Of a DNA stretch of 64,000 bases, positions 11,229 through 20,676 are shown piece by piece. Both the position numbers and the translations under genes were made by a program. The notes under the pieces are model-generated. The model did not search any database. It saw only the letters and a program-made list of their open reading frames with translations, and was not told the origin of the DNA. Origin of the DNA: Hofstenia miamia (Eukaryota > Xenacoelomorpha > Acoela); contig SCFE01000013.1 in NCBI GenBank assembly GCA_004352715.1, positions 2,457,847 to 2,521,846 of the forward strand, given 5' to 3'. How positions within the stretch are numbered: position 1 is the stretch's first letter; every line of letters starts with the position of its first letter.

Positions 11229-11880
11229 AGGCAATAGAATAATTTCTGTATTTTATTTGGACCTTGAAACCCACTATAGTCCATATAGTCATGCAAATAT
11301 CGAAAAAACCTTTTAATATTATTGATTAAAAAGCCTTAGTATATACATTTATGCTTACACTATCTTGTAAAATAATTCACATATTTATAATAATTTAAAG
11401 AACCTCAAGTAAAATTTAAATACATTTGAAATTTCAAAAACCTAATGAATAGATAGGACATTATGACATTTTTGAAAATGCTGTAATTGAGGTTTAGTTA
11501 ATATTGAAACAATTGTTAAATGAATCACATTGATTAGATAATGTGATATCATTGAGATCATAATAAGGAAGTGTGAAATTTTCAAATTTGATGAAAAGGG
11601 CAAGGTATGTTCTATTTGCTAAAGCTATGACAGTAGAAATGGCGTAAATTCATAACAAAAGATGTTGTAGGTACTAATTCTCACATAATTCTTTTGCTTT
11701 TTAGTTTTTATTTTAATGATCTTTTAAATATGTCTTCAAACAAATAATAATATTTGTTATCTCTCCTGTTAACATTTAGAAAAAATGCTTTTATAAGCAA
11801 TTAAGCATAATGTATTTTAATTAATTACAAAATTTTTATTAGATTTTAAATATGTATCAAATCATAGTTATAAATGTATA
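11229..11880. other. AT-rich interval, no gene recognised
   Basis: No coding or structural feature stands out before the (TAA)n tail of copy A. Confidence 0.35.
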
Positions 11881-12130
11881 TATAATAATAATAATAATAA
11901 TAATAAGTCTTCAATAGCTTTATTAGTTTATCTGCCATCCAAACCTGCTGCACATATTTACAAATCTGCAAAAATATATACACAATATTTACAATATACA
12001 TATAGACATATTTACAAATTGATAATACATACAACAGGCAGGATACACTTAAAATAAACTAAGCTACAGATTAAAATAGGTTAAAAATACACAATTACGA
12101 CTTGATAAGAAAATTAAAATAATTACTACA

Positions 12131-15100
12131 CTAAATATTTCGCCATGCATTTAATTTTTTGGATGACCCTAATAGGTATTGATTAGATAGGAGGTTATGC
12201 TTTAAAAGTCGCTTAAACGTGTTTAGTGTTGAAGCACAACGAATGTTCTGAGGCAATTTATTCCATAATCGGCAGGTGGTGACAGTGTATGAGAATTGCC
12301 AGTATTTGCTTTTAATTAAAATTTTATTAAGGCTTTTGTTACTTCTCATGTTCCAGCTGACGTATTGTTCTAGAAATGTTGTGCTTTTACTAAGTTTATG
12401 TCTATATTTGTACATGTTTATAAGACTTGCATAGATAGTGGCATACCTTGGAGATAACATGCTAATTTCTTTTAACTTATCACCTGTTTCCTGTTTGTTA
12501 ATACAATACATAGTAGCTATTGACCAGTTAAATGCTTTATTTATTCGTTCCGATTGTGCAGTGGATATGTTATTCAGCAAAACGCATGCATAATTATAAT
12601 GGCTGCTAACTAGTGCTTCTATCAAGGCCTTATTTCTTGTTACTTGCCGTATTTGGCGAAGACTTTGAATGCCTGATACCATTTTCTTAACTTTGTGGTC
12701 AATGAAGGCTTTATATGTGAGTGTGCAATCAATCTCAACTCCCAAGTATTTCACAGATTGTGCTGGTTTAATCATTGGAGTTTCCTTCCCTGTATTTAGT
12801 TGTATTTTATCTGTCAAAGACTTAGCAGCATTGGGCGTGAAAAGTATAAACTGCGTTTTCTGGATGTTCATTGTTAATTTATTGATCTTAAAGTACTTTT
12901 TTATGCTTTCATAATTATCCTCTAAATGACTAGTTGCAATAATTGGGCTAGTATGAGTACTTACCATACATATATCATCTGCATATTGTATTATATTGCA
13001 ATTTACATATTTACTGACATCATTAACATAAAGATTAAAGAGGATAGGGCCCAACACAGTTCCCTGGGGAACTCCTTTTACTGTACTCGTATAATCTGAA
13101 AATGTGTTGTTTATTTTTACCCTTTGCTTCCTTCCACTTACAAAGCTGTTTATCATTGATCTTGCTTGATAAGTAAATCCATATTTTTCTAATTTTTTAT
13201 CAAGTATTTGAAAATCAATACTGTCAAAAGCCTTGCTAAGATCTAACAAAGCCACACTGCTACTTACCCCTTTATTCAAATTGAATCTAATTCCTTCTGT
13301 AAGGTTGATTAATGCATCAGAGGTGCTATATCCTTGTCGAAAACCAAATTGCTTACATACTAGGATGTTCTGCTCATTTAAGTATTGGTTTATCTGCTTA
13401 CATAAAATCTTCTCAAACAGCTTTGCAAAGGGGTTTGTAACTGCTATAGGTCTATAATTTTCACAAGTTAAAGGGTCTCCTTTTTTAAAAACCGGCGTTA
13501 TATCCACTTTCTTAAGCAATTCTGGAAAACAACAATTGTGTATTGCGAAATTGTAAGCAAAAGTAAGTGGCTCAATAAATTGATGTATGTGATTCTTTAT
13601 AAGGAAACCTGGAATACCACAACTGCCACTAGAAATATTAGGGTCTAAGTTTGCAACTGTACGTGCTACCTCAGTTTCGTTAGTGTACCTAAATGTGAAA
13701 GTAGGCATTAGAGGCTTATTCTTACTTTCAAAGGGAAGTGCTTCGCCTTTATAAGTTCCTAGGTTTTTGAACGCTAAATTTAGCTCATTAGCAATTGCTT
13801 TCCTATTACTTAATATCTGGTTTTTAGCTTTAATTTCAATGATGTTACTAGAAATACCTTTTTCTTGATTTAGGTACTTTCTTATAAATTTCCACTTTTG
13901 CTTAGCCTGATCTAGTTTCTCATAGAAATGCTTAGCATTTGACTTACTTTGGGAATTTTTTTGACTGAGTAATTTTTGCTTAATATTTTTAAAGTAGCTG
14001 ATGTTCGCATCAGATCGATCTAACAGCAAATTCTCCCAAGCCTTCCGTTTTTCCGCTTCTAAATTCTTAATATTTGCACTTTTTGCTCTATTCTGTTCCC
14101 CAATTTTAACGTATTTCAATTTGAATGGTGCTATTTTATTCAAACAGTTCACAATTTCATGCAATATGAAAGTAAACATTGCGTTAGAATCATTCAACGT
14201 ATAAATGTAGTCCCATGATACATTCTGTAACAGTTGATTGAAGGAGTTCTTATCAAACGCCCTAAAGCTACGAGCATAAACCCTTTTCCTTTTGTTAGTA
14301 TGGCCTATATTATCTAGAATGTAAACACATAGATTATGATCTGAAAACGAGTTATATACAAATGTTGTGAACTTTGAAACTTCTAAATTTGTCAGAAAGT
14401 AATCGATCAAAGATGCATCCCTCGTTGGGATCTTATCATTGACAAGGTTTAACTGAGTTAATTCACAAAGATGTTCAATTTGCGGCGATTCCAAACGCGA
14501 TAGGTAATTTATATTGAAATCACCTAAGACAAAAATATCTTTACCGTACTGCATTGCATTTTGAATTTCCAGCACCTTGTAGTCAATAAATTCTTTGCTG
14601 TATCGTTTTTTTGGAGAGTAGCACACATTAATTAGCCTTGTTGCTGATCTAGAGTTCTTGCATTTTCTTATTTCTAGCCAAATACTCTCAAATTTGTCAT
14701 GGCTTTGTTCAATAAATTCTTTGCTGTATCGTTTTTTTGGAGAGTAGCACACATTAATTAGCCTTGTTGCTGATCTAGAGTTCTTGCATTTTCTTATTTC
14801 TAGCCAAATACTCTCAAATTTGTCATGGCTTTGTTCAATATATTCTAGTCTTTTTGGTTTTAGGAATATTGGTATTAAGACCATGAGACCACCTCCTCTA
14901 GTTCCTCTATTTTTGCAGAAACTTAAATGACTATTTTTATTGAAATTGAATAAGCCAGTCTCTGTATTCAGCCAGGTCTCAGTGAAGGCATATATCGTAT
15001 TGCTATCTAGCATATCAAAAATTTCCTTTATGTGGTTCCTATGTGCAGCAATACTTCTAGTATTTAAATAAACTAGCTTTAGACGGTCCTTAAAACGTTT

Positions 15101-15472
15101 TATCTTCTCAAGCTCACTGCTATCATATACCTTAGGGCCGGGATTACTTTCTACGTCACCTGCTCTTAACAGCAGTGTTAGCAGTAGGATGGGTATTAGG
15201 ATGTTATGAATATGGCGAAATACTATAAAGTATACCATCGATATTAAAAATTTTAAATAACTATATCGTACATTAACAGATTTTTTTAGTGGTTGTGAGG
15301 TATGTACAAAATAATAATCCTTGTCTTGCCCACTAATCAATAAGAATAACATCCACAGTAATAATGTGTACCTTATTTTAATTTTACAGATGCGTTTTAG
15401 CTTTGCATTCATTTTCTTCATCTTCAATTGTAAACTTGTATATTTCCTTTTTGCTATTCTTAATTTATCCAT
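12131..15472 (-). CDS. LINE ORF2: leader, 2A peptide, AP endonuclease and reverse transcriptase
   Basis: The intact 1,113-residue frame begins with a basic stretch and two hydrophobic segments (about residues 34-47 and 72-103), then a canonical 2A motif GDVESNPGP at 105-113. The AP endonuclease domain follows, from about 130 to 400: LVYLNTRSI, FTETWLN, GDFNIN and FSDHNLCVYI. The reverse transcriptase has YRPIAVTNPFAKLFEKIL, LLDLSKAFDSI, GVPQGTVLGP, the catalytic QYADD and VKYLGVEID. The C-terminal tail ends ...KLNAWRNI. A 42-residue tandem duplication sits in the endonuclease. All catalytic motifs look present, so the protein may be active if the duplication is tolerated. The start is chosen because it follows the ORF1 stop by 2 nt. 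The protein would nick target DNA and prime cDNA synthesis. Confidence 0.9.
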   Translation of the reverse strand: MDKLRIAKRKYTSLQLKMKKMNAKLKRICKIKIRYTLLLWMLFLLISGQDKDYYFVHTSQPLKKSVNVRYSYLKFLISMVYFIVFRHIHNILIPILLLTLLLRAGDVESNPGPKVYDSSELEKIKRFKDRLKLVYLNTRSIAAHRNHIKEIFDMLDSNTIYAFTETWLNTETGLFNFNKNSHLSFCKNRGTRGGGLMVLIPIFLKPKRLEYIEQSHDKFESIWLEIRKCKNSRSATRLINVCYSPKKRYSKEFIEQSHDKFESIWLEIRKCKNSRSATRLINVCYSPKKRYSKEFIDYKVLEIQNAMQYGKDIFVLGDFNINYLSRLESPQIEHLCELTQLNLVNDKIPTRDASLIDYFLTNLEVSKFTTFVYNSFSDHNLCVYILDNIGHTNKRKRVYARSFRAFDKNSFNQLLQNVSWDYIYTLNDSNAMFTFILHEIVNCLNKIAPFKLKYVKIGEQNRAKSANIKNLEAEKRKAWENLLLDRSDANISYFKNIKQKLLSQKNSQSKSNAKHFYEKLDQAKQKWKFIRKYLNQEKGISSNIIEIKAKNQILSNRKAIANELNLAFKNLGTYKGEALPFESKNKPLMPTFTFRYTNETEVARTVANLDPNISSGSCGIPGFLIKNHIHQFIEPLTFAYNFAIHNCCFPELLKKVDITPVFKKGDPLTCENYRPIAVTNPFAKLFEKILCKQINQYLNEQNILVCKQFGFRQGYSTSDALINLTEGIRFNLNKGVSSSVALLDLSKAFDSIDFQILDKKLEKYGFTYQARSMINSFVSGRKQRVKINNTFSDYTSTVKGVPQGTVLGPILFNLYVNDVSKYVNCNIIQYADDICMVSTHTSPIIATSHLEDNYESIKKYFKINKLTMNIQKTQFILFTPNAAKSLTDKIQLNTGKETPMIKPAQSVKYLGVEIDCTLTYKAFIDHKVKKMVSGIQSLRQIRQVTRNKALIEALVSSHYNYACVLLNNISTAQSERINKAFNWSIATMYCINKQETGDKLKEISMLSPRYATIYASLINMYKYRHKLSKSTTFLEQYVSWNMRSNKSLNKILIKSKYWQFSYTVTTCRLWNKLPQNIRCASTLNTFKRLLKHNLLSNQYLLGSSKKLNAWRNI
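14583..14834 (-). repeat. 126-bp in-frame tandem duplication in the endonuclease
   Basis: Units at 14583-14708 and 14709-14834 are identical or nearly so. Each encodes a 42-residue block that includes ESIWLEIR and LINVCYSP, both endonuclease core strands. The length is a multiple of three, so ORF2 remains open. Copy B carries the same duplication (period 126 bp, 23041 versus 23167). Confidence 0.92.
15134..15160 (-). other. 2A ribosome-skipping peptide site, copy A
   Basis: On the minus strand this encodes GDVESNPGP, matching the D-x-E-x-NPGP consensus. In known 2A peptides the ribosome skips the last Gly-Pro bond. Here that would release a leader of about 112 residues from an endonuclease/RT protein beginning with Pro113. 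The hydrophobic stretch directly upstream (ILIPILLLTLLLRA) fits the usual hydrophobic 2A context. Confidence 0.88.
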
Positions 15473-15477
15473 CTTTA
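15470..15477 (-). promoter_or_regulatory. ORF1 stop / ORF2 start junction, copy A
   Basis: On the minus strand the ORF1 stop TAA (15475-15477) is followed by AG and the ORF2 ATG (15470-15472). The two frames are separated by 2 nt, an arrangement suited to termination-reinitiation on one bicistronic mRNA. The same junction is found in copy B. Confidence 0.8.
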
Positions 15478-15761
15478 AAGTAGTGCTATCAGCCTTTTTA
15501 CTAAAGCTTTCAGTTCTGCATCAGTATTTTCCGTGTAGCTTCTTTCTACTGTCGGGTTTAGTAGCATACTACGATAAGATGTGTTTGGTTTCACTAAGTA
15601 GCGATTGTAATTCTTCTTCCTAGTATGCATAGAATACTGTTTGCCTTGTTGCAGCTTTTCATAGTGGTGAAAATGAACTTTGATTTGCTTAACAATAACT
15701 GCAAGTCCTTGTTTAGATAGATGAATTCCATCAAAAGCCAGAAACCTTTTATTGATCAAGT
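15475..15761 (-). CDS. LINE ORF1 C-terminus (SGNH esterase type), copy A, cut by gap
   Basis: Only the last 95 codons are visible before the N run. They include FDGIHLSKQGLAVIVKQI, which is block V (D-x-x-H) of SGNH/GDSL hydrolases, then a basic tail (RKKNYNRY). Copy B shows more of the same protein. In CR1-type LINEs, ORF1 esterase proteins accompany the RNA; the substrate is unknown. Confidence 0.82.
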
Positions 15762-16761
15762 NNNNNNNNNNNNNNNNNNNNNNNNNNNNNNNNNNNNNNN
15801 NNNNNNNNNNNNNNNNNNNNNNNNNNNNNNNNNNNNNNNNNNNNNNNNNNNNNNNNNNNNNNNNNNNNNNNNNNNNNNNNNNNNNNNNNNNNNNNNNNNN
15901 NNNNNNNNNNNNNNNNNNNNNNNNNNNNNNNNNNNNNNNNNNNNNNNNNNNNNNNNNNNNNNNNNNNNNNNNNNNNNNNNNNNNNNNNNNNNNNNNNNNN
16001 NNNNNNNNNNNNNNNNNNNNNNNNNNNNNNNNNNNNNNNNNNNNNNNNNNNNNNNNNNNNNNNNNNNNNNNNNNNNNNNNNNNNNNNNNNNNNNNNNNNN
16101 NNNNNNNNNNNNNNNNNNNNNNNNNNNNNNNNNNNNNNNNNNNNNNNNNNNNNNNNNNNNNNNNNNNNNNNNNNNNNNNNNNNNNNNNNNNNNNNNNNNN
16201 NNNNNNNNNNNNNNNNNNNNNNNNNNNNNNNNNNNNNNNNNNNNNNNNNNNNNNNNNNNNNNNNNNNNNNNNNNNNNNNNNNNNNNNNNNNNNNNNNNNN
16301 NNNNNNNNNNNNNNNNNNNNNNNNNNNNNNNNNNNNNNNNNNNNNNNNNNNNNNNNNNNNNNNNNNNNNNNNNNNNNNNNNNNNNNNNNNNNNNNNNNNN
16401 NNNNNNNNNNNNNNNNNNNNNNNNNNNNNNNNNNNNNNNNNNNNNNNNNNNNNNNNNNNNNNNNNNNNNNNNNNNNNNNNNNNNNNNNNNNNNNNNNNNN
16501 NNNNNNNNNNNNNNNNNNNNNNNNNNNNNNNNNNNNNNNNNNNNNNNNNNNNNNNNNNNNNNNNNNNNNNNNNNNNNNNNNNNNNNNNNNNNNNNNNNNN
16601 NNNNNNNNNNNNNNNNNNNNNNNNNNNNNNNNNNNNNNNNNNNNNNNNNNNNNNNNNNNNNNNNNNNNNNNNNNNNNNNNNNNNNNNNNNNNNNNNNNNN
16701 NNNNNNNNNNNNNNNNNNNNNNNNNNNNNNNNNNNNNNNNNNNNNNNNNNNNNNNNNNNNN
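15762..16761. other. Assembly gap (1,000 N)
   Basis: The run of exactly 1,000 N suggests an arbitrary gap size. It hides the 5' end of LINE copy A and the 3' end of hAT copy 2. Confidence 0.95.
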
Positions 16762-17795
16762 GAACAAACGCTTGACCAGGTTGGAAGTTGGCGGCACCCA
16801 ACTTAAATGACATGAAGCTGAGACTTTCTTTTTTTTCAAAGCAACTTCAGCAAAGTTAAGTGAGTTTGGCTGATCAGGAACAACAGAAATTTCATTTTCT
16901 CCAAAAACAGACGCCAGAATATTGGTTTCATCTTGAGCCAAATTTTCACCTAATATAGAATTGCTGATAGCATTCTCCAGTAGTGGTGAATGAATGATAG
17001 TTGAGTTCTTTTCGAGATTATTTCAGAATACTGGAAATTCTTCTATCAAAGAATCATAGAGTATGCACACATCCCCAAGGTTAATATCTTCTTCCTGTAA
17101 TGAATTTTTTGGAGTGCTGAGAATAAGGTTTTTAGTTCTAGCACCTCTGTTGGTAAAAGTAACAAAACAGCCATATTCAGGTCTGTGCTGTCAATGAATG
17201 GTGTCAATTCAAAATATTGCCTAATCATTGCAAACATTGAAGACCACCTTGTAGCATTTCGAAGAACGGGACAAAGAAATGTCTTATGTCAGAGCTTTGC
17301 TGCTTCTTTTAGAGTACTGATGGCCTTCATGAGTCTAGCTACTTTTTCCATTGTCAGCTCATGTTTTTCTAATTGGCTTTTTACAGAAAAGTTGAGATGA
17401 TGACTAGCACACCCAATAAACAGTGCACCTGTCATGAATTGAATATTTTCAAGGGACTTTCCAAACAAAGATAAAACAAATGTAATGAAATCTATGTGTG
17501 AATTTGCGTTCATGCATTCTTCTTCAATCAGGGGCGAAAGTGTGAGAAATACGACTTCCTGTTTGTGATCGTGAGGAAATACAGTGAAGACACCCAAGTA
17601 GTGTGACATATTGTGTGACCAACCATCTATTATCAGTGCAAATTTGCAGGGTAAATATGCCTTGATTTTCTTTTCAACTTCTTTTGTAACTTCCTCCATG
17701 TAATACTGGACAGATTTGCCAGATATATTGTCTAAGCTGGAGTACTGGTGTGTCTTCTCACTGTCCGGAAAATTGAAGCAGTGGTTGTTGGTAAC
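16762..17795 (-). pseudogene. hAT transposase relic (BED-finger family), copy 2
   Basis: This is a close relative of the element at 50220-52373, read on the minus strand. The 136-codon frame 17289-17699 covers the start of the RNase H-like core (FALIIDGWSH, first catalytic Asp) and GCASHHLNFSV. The stretch between QFMTG and ALFIGC looks deleted relative to the usual hAT arrangement, and that stretch normally holds the second catalytic Asp. It is followed by a stop. The remaining C-terminal part lies in other frames at 17046-17237 (RQYFELTPFIDSTDLNMAVL) and 16762-16941 (SNLVKRLF, the dimerisation region). N runs flank both sides, so neither terminal repeat can be checked. Confidence 0.8.
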
Positions 17796-18795
17796 NNNNN
17801 NNNNNNNNNNNNNNNNNNNNNNNNNNNNNNNNNNNNNNNNNNNNNNNNNNNNNNNNNNNNNNNNNNNNNNNNNNNNNNNNNNNNNNNNNNNNNNNNNNNN
17901 NNNNNNNNNNNNNNNNNNNNNNNNNNNNNNNNNNNNNNNNNNNNNNNNNNNNNNNNNNNNNNNNNNNNNNNNNNNNNNNNNNNNNNNNNNNNNNNNNNNN
18001 NNNNNNNNNNNNNNNNNNNNNNNNNNNNNNNNNNNNNNNNNNNNNNNNNNNNNNNNNNNNNNNNNNNNNNNNNNNNNNNNNNNNNNNNNNNNNNNNNNNN
18101 NNNNNNNNNNNNNNNNNNNNNNNNNNNNNNNNNNNNNNNNNNNNNNNNNNNNNNNNNNNNNNNNNNNNNNNNNNNNNNNNNNNNNNNNNNNNNNNNNNNN
18201 NNNNNNNNNNNNNNNNNNNNNNNNNNNNNNNNNNNNNNNNNNNNNNNNNNNNNNNNNNNNNNNNNNNNNNNNNNNNNNNNNNNNNNNNNNNNNNNNNNNN
18301 NNNNNNNNNNNNNNNNNNNNNNNNNNNNNNNNNNNNNNNNNNNNNNNNNNNNNNNNNNNNNNNNNNNNNNNNNNNNNNNNNNNNNNNNNNNNNNNNNNNN
18401 NNNNNNNNNNNNNNNNNNNNNNNNNNNNNNNNNNNNNNNNNNNNNNNNNNNNNNNNNNNNNNNNNNNNNNNNNNNNNNNNNNNNNNNNNNNNNNNNNNNN
18501 NNNNNNNNNNNNNNNNNNNNNNNNNNNNNNNNNNNNNNNNNNNNNNNNNNNNNNNNNNNNNNNNNNNNNNNNNNNNNNNNNNNNNNNNNNNNNNNNNNNN
18601 NNNNNNNNNNNNNNNNNNNNNNNNNNNNNNNNNNNNNNNNNNNNNNNNNNNNNNNNNNNNNNNNNNNNNNNNNNNNNNNNNNNNNNNNNNNNNNNNNNNN
18701 NNNNNNNNNNNNNNNNNNNNNNNNNNNNNNNNNNNNNNNNNNNNNNNNNNNNNNNNNNNNNNNNNNNNNNNNNNNNNNNNNNNNNNNNNNNNNNN
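17796..18795. other. Assembly gap (1,000 N)
   Basis: This is another exactly 1,000-N run, between hAT copy 2 and the satellite-like array. Confidence 0.95.
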
Positions 18796-20451
18796 AAGTT
18801 CTTCTTTTATATTGACATGAAATAACTTAAAAATATCATTAGGACAAATATTATTCTTTCTGAAATTTCCACATTTTTTTATTTCTTTAAATTTTTAGGA
18901 ATTTTTAAAAATACTCATATTAATTTTTTAATTTGTTCCTTTAAATTAACATAAAATAACTTAAAAATGACATAAGAACATATATTATTTTGTGATTTAA
19001 AGTTCCACATTGTTAAAATTTATGGAATTTTAAGGAATTTTTCAAATATCTAAAATTAATCAATTTTTTTATTTCTTCTTTTAAATTAACATGAATTCAC
19101 TTAAAAATATGTGTTTTAAGAAAATTTCTAATATTTTAAAAAAATACAAAAAATTTAAAAATTTAAAAACAAAATATTGTATGTTCTTATGTCATTTTTA
19201 ATTGATTTCATGTACATATAAAAGACAAAACTAAAAAATTATCTTAAGTATTTTAAAAATTAATATATGTGCTTATCTTATTTTGAATTGATTTATGGTT
19301 AATTTAAAAGAAGAATATACAAAATTAATTTGAATATTTTAAAAATTGCTTAGAATTCAGAGAAATAAGAAAATGTTAAAATTTCATTAGAAACAATGTA
19401 TGTTCTAATGTCATTTTAAAGTGATTTCATGTCAATTCACAAGAACAACTTACAAAATAATTTTATGAATTTTTTGAAAATTTTAATATTCTCAAAAAAA
19501 ATAAAAAATTTAAAATTAAAAACAAAATTATATATGTTCTTATATCATTTTGAAGTGATTTCATGTTAATTTGAAAAAAGAACTTTCAAATTTATTTAAA
19601 ATATTTTATAAAAATTTGTAATATTTTGAAAAAATATCTTATATCATTTTTGACTGATTTCATGTTAAATTAAAAGAAGAAATAAAAAAATTGATTAATT
19701 TTAGATATTTGAAAAATTCCTTTAAATTCCAGAAATTTTAAAAATGTGGAACTTTAAAACACAAAATAATATATGTTCTTATATCATTTTCAAGTGAATT
19801 CATGTTATTTAAATAAAGAACTTTCAAAATTATTTTAAATATTTTATAAAAATTTCTAATATTTTGGAAAAATATAAAATATTTAAAATTAAAAAAAAAT
19901 AATGTATGTTCTTATATAATTTTATGTGATTTCATGTTAATTTAAAAGGAGAAATTAAAAAATTGATCAATTTTAGATATTTGAAAAATTCCTTAAAATT
20001 CCAAAAATTTCAACAGTTTGGAACTTTAAAACATAAAATAATATATGTTCTAATATCATTTTTAAGTGATTTCATGTTAATTAAAAGGAATAATTTAAAA
20101 AATTAATATGAATATTTTTAAAAATTCAAAAACAAAATATTGTATGTTCTTATGTCATTTTTAATTGATTTCATGTAAATATAAAAGACAAAATTAAAAA
20201 ATTATCTTAAGTATTTTAAAAATTACTTGAAAAATTCCAAAAAAGTGAAAAATTTGAAATTTGCAACACAAAATAATATATGTGCTTATCTTATTTTGAA
20301 GTGATTTATGGTTAATTTAAAAGAAGAATATACAAAATTAATTTGAATTGCTTAAAAAATTCCTAAAAATACAGAGAAATAAAAAAATGTGGAAATTTCA
20401 GTAGAAACAATGTATGTTCTAATGTCATTTTTAAGTGATTTCATCTCAATT
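18796..20451. repeat. Satellite-like AT-rich array with higher-order period and orientation switch
   Basis: A degenerate monomer of roughly 100-140 bp recurs. Its landmark ATGTTCTTATGTCATTTTTA, followed by a TGATTTCATGTTAATTTAAA-like segment, is seen near 19181, 19400, 19770, 19905, 20044, 20144 and 20414, with a variant ATGTGCTTATC at 19267 and 20280. From 18796 to about 19110 the units read in the opposite direction (for example around 18817 and 18950). Similar monomer subtypes recur after 963 bp (19181/20144), 1,013 bp (19267/20280) and 1,014 bp (19400/20414), so there is a higher-order unit of about 1 kb. LINE copy B starts directly at its right edge. Confidence 0.75.
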
Positions 20452-20676
20452 TATAAATCTTCAATAGCTTTATTAGTTTATCTGCCATCCAAACCTGCTG
20501 CACATATTTACAAATCTGCAAAATATATACACAATATTTACAATATACATATAGACATTTACAAATTGATAATACATACAACAAGCAGGACACTTAAACA
20601 TAAACTAAGCTACAAATTAAAATAAGTTAAAAATACACAATTACGACTTGATAAGAAAATTAAAATAATTACTACA

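Larger units (their letters stand above)
11881..15761 (-). mobile_element. CR1/L2-clade LINE, copy A (5' end in gap)
   Basis: On the minus strand the order is ORF1 (end visible), ORF2, a 3' UTR of about 230 bp (11907-12130), and a terminal (TTA)n tract at 11881-11906. It is almost identical to copy B across shared DNA, which implies recent activity of one source lineage. Its 5' part is hidden by the N run at 15762-16761. Beyond that gap, hAT transposase sequence resumes, so the LINE may have landed in or beside that hAT copy. The trinucleotide 3' tail is typical of CR1-type elements, which lack poly(A). Confidence 0.9.

Noticed and set aside
12669-14204. Plus-strand frames of 67-81 residues opposite LINE copy A, repeated opposite copy B
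   Set aside because: They are antisense shadows of the ORF2 coding sequence with no motif of their own.
15721-16806. Long apparent open frames on both strands
   Set aside because: They consist almost wholly of N-run placeholders. The same applies to frames over 17716-18825, 24573-25077 and 50827-51627.
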